From: an uncultured Pelagibacteraceae bacterium
GTDB lineage: Bacteria > Pseudomonadota > Alphaproteobacteria > Pelagibacterales > Pelagibacteraceae
Reading direction: 5' to 3'
Assembly (NCBI GenBank): GCA_902595625.1
Contig: CACJQQ010000006.1
Span: 1-64,000, forward strand
DNA length: 64,000 bases
Position numbers and translations under genes: made by a program. A model generated the notes under the pieces. The model ran no database searches and was not told the origin of the DNA. It saw only the letters and a program-made list of their open reading frames with translations. How positions within the stretch are numbered: position 1 is the stretch's first letter; each line of letters starts with the position of its first letter. Positions 58,568 to 64,000 of the stretch are shown in pieces.

Positions 58568-58981
58568 CTAGTTTTTATAAGGCTCAGATATCAAAGCCAC
58601 TTTTGAAAAACCTGCTCCAGATAATGTTCCCATTACTTCTAAAACTCTCCCATAATTAATATTTTTATCTCCTCTTACGTAAATTCTTGTATCGGTTCTA
58701 TTTTTTGCGATAGCTAATAATTTTGGTATCATTTTTTGATATGTAACTTGATGTTCCTGTATAAAAATTTCTCCTTTAGAATTAATGCTCAATGTTAAAG
58801 GCTCTTGATCATCAGGAAGTGAATCTGCTGCGGACTCTGGCAAATCAACTTGTACTCCTACTGTCAGTAAAGGAGCTGTAACCATAAAGATAATTAGCAA
58901 AACTAACATCACGTCAACAAATGGTGTCACATTAATCTCGCTCATAGGTTCTTTCTTTGAGCGATTAAATTTAAAAGCCAT
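58568..58981 (-). CDS. tolR: Tol-Pal system protein TolR (ExbD/TolR family)
   Basis: 137 aa. A membrane helix (about 17-40) carries the proton-pathway Asp in NVTPFVDVMLVLLIIFMV, followed by a periplasmic domain (VQVDLPES, VYVRGDK-like IYVRGDKNINYGRVLEVM). With TolQ forms the proton-driven motor. Immediately after tolQ. Confidence 0.95.
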   Translation of the reverse strand: MAFKFNRSKKEPMSEINVTPFVDVMLVLLIIFMVTAPLLTVGVQVDLPESAADSLPDDQEPLTLSINSKGEIFIQEHQVTYQKMIPKLLAIAKNRTDTRIYVRGDKNINYGRVLEVMGTLSGAGFSKVALISEPYKN

Positions 58982-58983
58982 TG

Positions 58984-59664
58984 TTATATTATTGATAAAA
59001 ACCTTTTAGAAAAGTTTTCTACTTTAGAAAAATATCGTTGCGTGTCACTATTAAATTTGTTGTAAGCTACTACTGCTGGTATGGCTGCTAACAAACCTAG
59101 TGCAGTTGCGAATAAAGCTTCTGCTATTCCCGGTGCAACAATTGCTAAACTTGTGTTCCTTGAAATTGCAATTGATTGAAATGAATTCATAATTCCCCAT
59201 ACCGTTCCAAATAAACCTATGAATGGCGCTGTTGATCCAACGGTAGCAAGAAATGTAAAATTTTTTTCAACTTTTTTCATCTCATTATCTGTTGCAATTT
59301 CCAATACTCTACTTACTCTTGCGGCTTGAACAGCAGAAGATTGTCTTTTAGTTTTTGTCAACTCAGCCATAGCAGTTTTAAAAATAAGTATTGCCGGATC
59401 TTTGGAATTCGCAGGTAGACTATTATTAAAACTTTCAGCAGATTTAGCTTTCCAGAATTTTTTTTCAAAATCTTCAATAGAGCTGTTGATATTCTTAAAC
59501 AATTTAAATTTATCAAAAATCAGTGCCCAAGAAAAAATAGAACAAGCTATAAGTAAGATAATTACAAATTTTACAACAAAATCTGCTCGTAAAAAAAGTT
59601 TCCATAGTGTGAAATCACTTGCTCCACCTAATCCAACAACTTGGGCCGCTATATCTTGTTCCAT
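58984..59664 (-). CDS. tolQ: Tol-Pal system protein TolQ (MotA/TolQ/ExbB family)
   Basis: 226 aa with three membrane helices. Helix 1 at about 28-50, helices 2 and 3 in the conserved block VGSTAPFIGLFGTVWGIMNSF and GIAEALFATALGLLAAIPAVVAYN. First gene of the Tol cluster. The usual ybgC, ruvA and ruvB genes do not intervene between it and ruvC; only 57 nt separates them. Confidence 0.96.
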   Translation of the reverse strand: MEQDIAAQVVGLGGASDFTLWKLFLRADFVVKFVIILLIACSIFSWALIFDKFKLFKNINSSIEDFEKKFWKAKSAESFNNSLPANSKDPAILIFKTAMAELTKTKRQSSAVQAARVSRVLEIATDNEMKKVEKNFTFLATVGSTAPFIGLFGTVWGIMNSFQSIAISRNTSLAIVAPGIAEALFATALGLLAAIPAVVAYNKFNSDTQRYFSKVENFSKRFLSII

Positions 59665-59721
59665 TGTGTCTAATTACTTTTAGAATGTGTCATGAATTTG
59701 GCGTTATTAATTAATTTGGGT

Positions 59722-60213
59722 TTAATTTTCTTCGGTAAATCTTGTTTCACTAAAAAATCTTGCAATCAAGATAGCATCTGACTTATTTACATCTTTTTTT
59801 CTTGCTAACTGATTTGACAGTTTTGGATACATCTCAATAGCTTTGGTTCTGCTAGAGTCTTTGGATGAATTGATAAGTTCAAAATGTTTTTTCCACTTTG
59901 ACGGCCGCACAAAATAAATCGGCAAATCAAGGGCGGCACATATACCCTTAATTGCACCAAAAGTTTGACCGAAATTAAACATGCTCGTAACACCTTGGCC
60001 AGGCATAGCATTTACTTGCTCAACAACTACTGCCACCTCCTCGTTATTTTTTAAATTTTCTTTTAAAAGACTTACGAGTAAAGCGCTATTTAGCTGTCTT
60101 TTATTTTTTTTTCCTTCTGACATGACCGGAATATCAAATATATTTAAAACTTTGTTGTTTTCTAGTATTGCTATCGCTCCACTCAAACCAGGGTCTATTC
60201 CTATGATTATCAT
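59722..60213 (-). CDS. ruvC: RuvC-like Holliday-junction resolvase, phage-associated type
   Basis: 163 aa. RNase H-like fold with Asp7 in GIDPGLSGAI, Glu65 in VVEQVNAMPGQG, and Asp146 (and possibly Asp141) in KKDVNKSDAILIARF, matching the three-or-four-acid active site. VNAMPGQGVTSMFNFGQTFG and FVRPSKWKKHF resemble phage-type RuvC proteins rather than the E. coli-type sequence around SALKLGQARG. The start overlaps the yebC stop (TAATG), so the usual yebC-ruvC order is kept. RuvA and RuvB do not follow. Confidence 0.8.
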   Translation of the reverse strand: MIIIGIDPGLSGAIAILENNKVLNIFDIPVMSEGKKNKRQLNSALLVSLLKENLKNNEEVAVVVEQVNAMPGQGVTSMFNFGQTFGAIKGICAALDLPIYFVRPSKWKKHFELINSSKDSSRTKAIEMYPKLSNQLARKKDVNKSDAILIARFFSETRFTEEN

Positions 60214-60942
60214 TAATGTAAATTTTTTAAGTTGGCGTTTGTAAAAACATTTTGAACATCATCTAGTTCCTCTAAAGCATTTAAAACTTCTAGCAATTTC
60301 TCACTTTTATCTTCCGCTAAGTCTACATGATTTAGAGGCCTCCATTCTATAGAGGAGTAATTGAATGTTTCAATTTTTTTTTCTAGTTCAGTTTTAATTT
60401 TATAAAAATCTTCTTTTTCAGTGATTATCTCAAAAGCATTTTTCAAATTAATACAATCTTTCGCTCCAGCATTTATAGCAATTTCAAATAATTCTTCTTC
60501 TTTAATTTTATTTTTTTCTACGTGAATTACACCACAATTGGAAAACATATGGGTAGTTGATCCTGTTTCTCCTAATCTTCCGCCATTTTTTTTGCAGAAC
60601 AGTTCTTATACTTGACGCAGATCTATTTTTATTATCTGTGAGAGTTTCTATTATTAATGCAATGTTAGATGGTCCAAATCCCTCGTATCTTAAACTTTCA
60701 TAGTTTTTATCTCCACCCATTTCTGATTTGCTAATCGCTCGTGAAATATTATCTTTTGGCATATTAGCTTGTTTAGCTGCTTGAATTGCTGTTCTTAACC
60801 TTGGGTTCATATCAGGATCTTTATCTCCTAGTTTTGCAGCAACAGTTATCTCTCTAGATAATTTTGAGAAAATTTTTGACCTCTCTTTATCAGCTCTACC
60901 TTTTTTATGTTTAATTCCTGCCCAATGAGAATGTCCTGCCAT
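60213..60942 (-). CDS. yebC: YebC/PmpR-family protein, frame broken at an A8 run
   Basis: Family linked to transcription control and to resolving ribosome stalling. The N-terminal 120 or so residues ([18 protein letters not shown]..., [43 protein letters not shown]) then meet eight A at 60586-60593. As given the frame goes on to a spurious C-terminus. With seven A it continues [25 protein letters not shown] and ends at 60213, giving 242 aa, the normal length. All domains are present, so only one base separates this from an intact gene. Confidence 0.9.
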
Positions 60943-60948
60943 GACTGT

Positions 60949-61755
60949 TTAGTTAGCTAAACTACCTCCATGTATTAATCTAGTAATTTTTTGTGCCAGG
61001 CCAGTTTTAAAATTCGTTTCTACTATAACGCCAGATAAAGTTCCCTCACCCTCAGCCGGAAAATGACTTACTGCATCTTTTTGCTTTAGAAATCTTTTAA
61101 TTGAGTTTTCTTTATTCATTCCAATTACAGAGTTATAATCACCACACATACCTATATCAGTTTGGTAAGCTGTTCCACCTTCTAATATACGAGTGTCCGC
61201 AGTGGGAACATGTGTATGTGTTCCAACTACACAAGTCGCTCGACCATCAAAAAAATGTCCTGCAGCCATTTTTTCACTTGTAATTTCTCCATGAAAGTCG
61301 ACGATTAAGAAATCTACATCTTTTTTCAATTTCATTTTATTACAAATTTCTTCAGCTGTTTTAAAAACATCTTCTGTTTTTCTCATAAAAACATTTCCCA
61401 TGAGATTTATTACTCCTACTTTAATTTTTTTCTCTTTTGAAAAATATATTTTATATCCTCTACCAGGAGAGCCATTTGCAAGATTTGCGGGCCTTAAAAG
61501 TCTATTTTCTTTTTCTATGAAATCTGTAGTCTCTTTCTTGTCCCATATATGATTTCCGGAGGTAATTACATCAACTCCAATTTTAAAAAAATCTTCTGCT
61601 ATTTTTTGAGTGATGCCCCGACCGTCATCTGAAGCATTTTCACCATTCACAATTGTAAAATCAATTTTTTTATTTTTTATTAGATTTGGTAATTTATGTA
61701 ACAAAGCTTTTCTGCCTGAGGCTCCCATAATATCCCCTAAAACTAATATATTCAT
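60949..61755 (-). CDS. YmdB-family metallophosphoesterase
   Basis: 268 aa (TIGR00282/YmdB family, whose characterised members act as 2',3'-cyclic nucleotide phosphodiesterases). Metal ligands: VLGDIMGASG at 5-14, VNGENASDDGRG at about 37-48, SGNHIWDKKE at about 66-75, VDFHGEITSEK, and GTHTHVPTAD. Physiological substrate not decided by sequence. Overlaps the cyclo-ligase gene by one base and precedes yebC by 6 nt. Confidence 0.88.
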   Translation of the reverse strand: MNILVLGDIMGASGRKALLHKLPNLIKNKKIDFTIVNGENASDDGRGITQKIAEDFFKIGVDVITSGNHIWDKKETTDFIEKENRLLRPANLANGSPGRGYKIYFSKEKKIKVGVINLMGNVFMRKTEDVFKTAEEICNKMKLKKDVDFLIVDFHGEITSEKMAAGHFFDGRATCVVGTHTHVPTADTRILEGGTAYQTDIGMCGDYNSVIGMNKENSIKRFLKQKDAVSHFPAEGEGTLSGVIVETNFKTGLAQKITRLIHGGSLAN

Positions 61756-62306
61756 TAAAAAATTCCTTTTTCTGAAATAATAAAATTTAATCTAACATCA
61801 TTTTTATCTATAGGAAGTTTATTATGTTTTTGAAACGAAAAAGCAACGCCAATGGTCATAATATTTCTGTAATGTTTTAAATATTTATTGAGATAGCGAT
61901 CGTAAAATCCTTTACCATATCCTAATCTGTATTTATCTTTATCATAAGCCAATACTGGTACTAAAATTACATCCGGAATTTTAGCATGTGTTTTCTCTGG
62001 TTCTAATATTCCAAACTCATTAACAAATAATAAGTCATTTTTTTTCCAAGGATAGAAATTCATTAAATTATTTTTATCGGTGACAGGTAGTAAAATATCT
62101 TGAGCTAAAATGCTATTAAATTCTAAAATTTTTAAAGCGTTCAACTCAAAATTTGAAGGGTAATACAGAGCTATCCTAATAAATTTATTTTTAAATTTTA
62201 AACGAATTAATTTTAATAAAGGTAAGAAAAAAAATTTTTCTACTTCATAATATTTTTTTTTTCTTAAATTAAAATATTTTTTTCTTAATTGAATTTTTCG
62301 ATGCAT
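61755..62306 (-). CDS. 5-formyltetrahydrofolate cyclo-ligase
   Basis: Recycles 5-formyl-THF to 5,10-methenyl-THF with ATP. 183 aa. The diagnostic LGYGKGFYDRYL is at about 126-137, with IPDVILVPVLAYDKDKYR before it. The N-terminus is poorly conserved and Lys/Tyr rich. It abuts zapA, the arrangement seen in enterobacteria (zapA, then the cyclo-ligase gene), although no 6S RNA can be placed between them here. Confidence 0.9.
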   Translation of the reverse strand: MHRKIQLRKKYFNLRKKKYYEVEKFFFLPLLKLIRLKFKNKFIRIALYYPSNFELNALKILEFNSILAQDILLPVTDKNNLMNFYPWKKNDLLFVNEFGILEPEKTHAKIPDVILVPVLAYDKDKYRLGYGKGFYDRYLNKYLKHYRNIMTIGVAFSFQKHNKLPIDKNDVRLNFIISEKGIF

Positions 62307-62753
62307 CTACTGTATTTTAGACAGTGACTCAGTGTTTGAAATTATTTTTTCTAGTGATTGAGTGGTTTTATCAAGCATTGTCTCATATAAAGAATTATTT
62401 TCTTCGATTGTTTTTTTGAAACTATCCAATTCTTTGTTCAAATTTTTGACCTCTAAATCTTTGCCTTCTTTATACTTAATTGCTAAATACCTAATTTCTT
62501 TAAATTTATTTGAAATCTCATCTAATTTTTTTTTCTGATTTGTAACTTTTTGTTTTAAGTCAAAATACTCATCAATTAACTGAATAGTGGTAATTAACAA
62601 AAGTTTATTTTCACCGATATTTCCAAGCTTGTCCTTTAATTCTGAATACTTTTTATCCAAAAATTTTGTTAATTTTTTTAAAGACTCTTCTTGGCCGTCA
62701 TCACATGAAAGTAAATAATCTTTATTATTAAATTTTATATTTACATTTGCCAT
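62307..62753 (-). CDS. zapA: Cell division protein ZapA
   Basis: 148 aa. N-terminal globular domain MANVNIKFNNKDYLLSCDDGQEESLKKLTKFLDKK is the ZapA pattern, with ENKLLLITTIQLIDEYFDLKQ, then a long coiled coil. It promotes FtsZ bundling. The coil is longer than in E. coli (148 vs 109 aa). Its start overlaps the coiled-coil gene upstream by 13 nt. Confidence 0.85.
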   Translation of the reverse strand: MANVNIKFNNKDYLLSCDDGQEESLKKLTKFLDKKYSELKDKLGNIGENKLLLITTIQLIDEYFDLKQKVTNQKKKLDEISNKFKEIRYLAIKYKEGKDLEVKNLNKELDSFKKTIEENNSLYETMLDKTTQSLEKIISNTESLSKIQ

Positions 62754-63064
62754 TTATCTATCTCTTTAACTAAATTTTCAGTTTCTTGACTTAATTCTTC
62801 AATATCTTGATTGAACTTATCTTCTAGCTCAGATTTTTTATTTACTTCTAATTGTAGCTTTTTTATTTTATCTTTTAAATACTCGTGCTCCCTCATTAAT
62901 TCCTCATTTTTTTTTTCAATTTCTTTTTTTTGATTTGCTATTTCATTTTTTTCAGTTCTAATTTTTTCCAAATCATTATTTGGCTGTGAATAACTTAAAG
63001 ATAATGAATTTAGTTTATCAATAAGTTGGTTTAAATTTTGTTCTTTCTTTTCAAAACTAGTCAT
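62741..63064 (-). CDS. Small coiled-coil protein preceding zapA
   Basis: 107 aa, almost all predicted coiled coil (repeating Leu/Ile with Glu/Lys/Asn), no signal peptide or membrane helix. It resembles the short DUF4164-like proteins that precede zapA in other alphaproteobacteria, but low complexity makes family assignment weak. It overlaps zapA by 13 nt and so probably works with it in division. Divergent from tkt over 57 bp. Confidence 0.7.
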   Translation of the reverse strand: MTSFEKKEQNLNQLIDKLNSLSLSYSQPNNDLEKIRTEKNEIANQKKEIEKKNEELMREHEYLKDKIKKLQLEVNKKSELEDKFNQDIEELSQETENLVKEIDKWQM

Positions 63065-63121
63065 AAAGATTTATACCATAATATTGATATAGTTAGTTTA
63101 AGTCTATATAGGTAGTAAAAA

Positions 63122-64000
63122 GTGACTGTAAAATTTAATCAATTATCAAACGCAATTAGATTTTTATCAATTGACGCTGTGCAAAAAGCAAACTCGGGTC
63201 ATCCGGGCATGCCGATGGGCATGGCCGATGTTGCGACTGTTTTATTTAAATACCACCTGAGGTTTAATCCAAAAAATCCTAACTGGATTAACAGAGATAG
63301 ATTTATTTTGTCTGCCGGACATGGTTCGATGCTGCTTTACTCTCTTCTTTATCTGAGCGGTTATAAAAGTATTTCAATTGAAGACATAAAAAACTTTAGG
63401 CAATTAAATTCTATTTGTGCTGGACATCCAGAGTATAAAAGAGGAACTGGAATTGAAACTACCACAGGGCCTTTAGGTCAAGGATTGACCAACGCTGTTG
63501 GTATGGCAATAGCAGAAGAAATATTCAGAAAAAAGTTTAGTTCTTCTGTTATTAATAATAAAACCTATGTAATTGCGAGCGACGGGGACTTAATGGAGGG
63601 AATTAGTCATGAAGCAATGAGTCTAGCTGGTCATCTAAAATTAAAGAATTTAATAGTTTTCTTTGACAATAATAAAATTTCAATTGACGGTTCAACATCG
63701 CTCAGTGTTTCAGATAATTACAAAAAGAGATTTGAGTCGTACGGTTGGAGCTTCTTAGAGGTAAACGGTCACAATGAAAAACAAATTTCAAAAGCGATCA
63801 CAAAAGCATTAAAATCAAAAAAACCTACAATAATATCTTGTAAAACTATAATAGGATTTGGATCACCTAATAAATCTGGTAAAGCTTCCTCTCACGGCTC
63901 TCCTTTAGGAGATGAGGAAATAGCTTTAGTTAGAAAAAAACTAAAATGGAACAACCAGCCATTTGAAGTGCCTCAAGAAATACTAGATGAATGGAGAAAC
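63122..64000 (+). CDS. tkt: Transketolase, 3' end cut off by window
   Basis: Thiamine-diphosphate enzyme of the pentose phosphate pathway. A GTG start at 63122 (GTG ACT GTA AAA) opens a frame of 293 codons to the window end; the family is about 660 aa. Seen: [22 protein letters not shown] at about 13-34, [37 protein letters not shown], and the ThDP motif [20 protein letters not shown]. No signal for a different start. Confidence 0.95.
   Translation, partial: MTVKFNQLSNAIRFLSIDAVQKANSGHPGMPMGMADVATVLFKYHLRFNPKNPNWINRDRFILSAGHGSMLLYSLLYLSGYKSISIEDIKNFRQLNSICAGHPEYKRGTGIETTTGPLGQGLTNAVGMAIAEEIFRKKFSSSVINNKTYVIASDGDLMEGISHEAMSLAGHLKLKNLIVFFDNNKISIDGSTSLSVSDNYKKRFESYGWSFLEVNGHNEKQISKAITKALKSKKPTIISCKTIIGFGSPNKSGKASSHGSPLGDEEIALVRKKLKWNNQPFEVPQEILDEWRN

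Noticed and set aside
1-64000. CRISPR arrays, IS elements, prophage, rRNA, riboswitches
   Set aside because: No regular repeats with spacers, transposase, phage structural genes, rRNA sequence or recognisable riboswitch leaders (for example before thiD, glyQ or nadA, whose upstream gaps are tiny) were seen.

Overview
The window looks like chromosome from a SAR11 alphaproteobacterium (Pelagibacterales, Candidatus Pelagibacter-like). This rests on very low G+C with A/T-rich codon choice, almost no intergenic space, a proteorhodopsin followed by a ferredoxin / ferredoxin reductase / glutathione transferase operon, alphaproteobacterial forms of DksA, RpoH and FolP, and the absence of insertion sequences, prophage or CRISPR. 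The species call is an inference from gene content, not from a database search.

Layout. 1-5.9 kb (minus): panB (cut by the window edge), guaA, a small secreted TPR protein, a guaB that lacks the usual CBS module, rlmE, pssA, psd. 6-13 kb: icd (+), alaS, a DUF779 protein with its aldB-type aldehyde dehydrogenase, recA. 13-18.2 kb: tolC, D-glycerate kinase, a GFA-family zinc protein and two glycosyltransferases. 18.2-25 kb: dksA (+), then the light/redox region: gst, fnr, fdx, a 45-residue membrane protein not in the supplied gene calls, and a proteorhodopsin with the blue-tuning Gln, divergent from prpE; then pyrC. 25-34.5 kb: ygfZ, tRNA-Leu, nadA-nadC, ppdK, glyS-glyQ, sppA. 34.6-41.3 kb: ispB, pdxH, aroC, dxs-ispA-xseB and a Sua5/TsaC protein, so isoprenoid precursor and prenyl chain genes are grouped. 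41.3-45.4 kb: an ABC-2 transporter followed by an accessory-looking cassette (2OG-Fe(II) oxygenase, FkbM methyltransferase, GT17 glycosyltransferase) ending 3 nt from tRNA-Arg. 45.4-54.8 kb: rluD, rpoH, then purA, thiD, glmM, folP, ftsH, tilS on the minus strand. 54.8-61 kb: the Tol-Pal envelope cluster (tolQ-tolR-tolA-tolB-pal-cpoB) behind yebC-ruvC. 61-64 kb: ymdB, 5-FTHF cyclo-ligase, zapA, a small coiled-coil protein and the start of transketolase (+).

Themes. All seven firm convergent gene pairs overlap tail to tail, four of them by sharing one four-base interlocked stop, so intrinsic terminators are rare; the clear ones follow proteorhodopsin and pal, with a probable one after recA. Two conserved housekeeping genes, tilS and yebC, are each broken by one surplus A in a poly-A run, which points to sequencing error or transcriptional slippage rather than gene loss. 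The RuvC is of the phage-associated type, and ruvA/ruvB are absent from the place they usually occupy. No rRNA, CRISPR array, IS element or obvious riboswitch was found, and no gap between genes exceeds about 300 bases.
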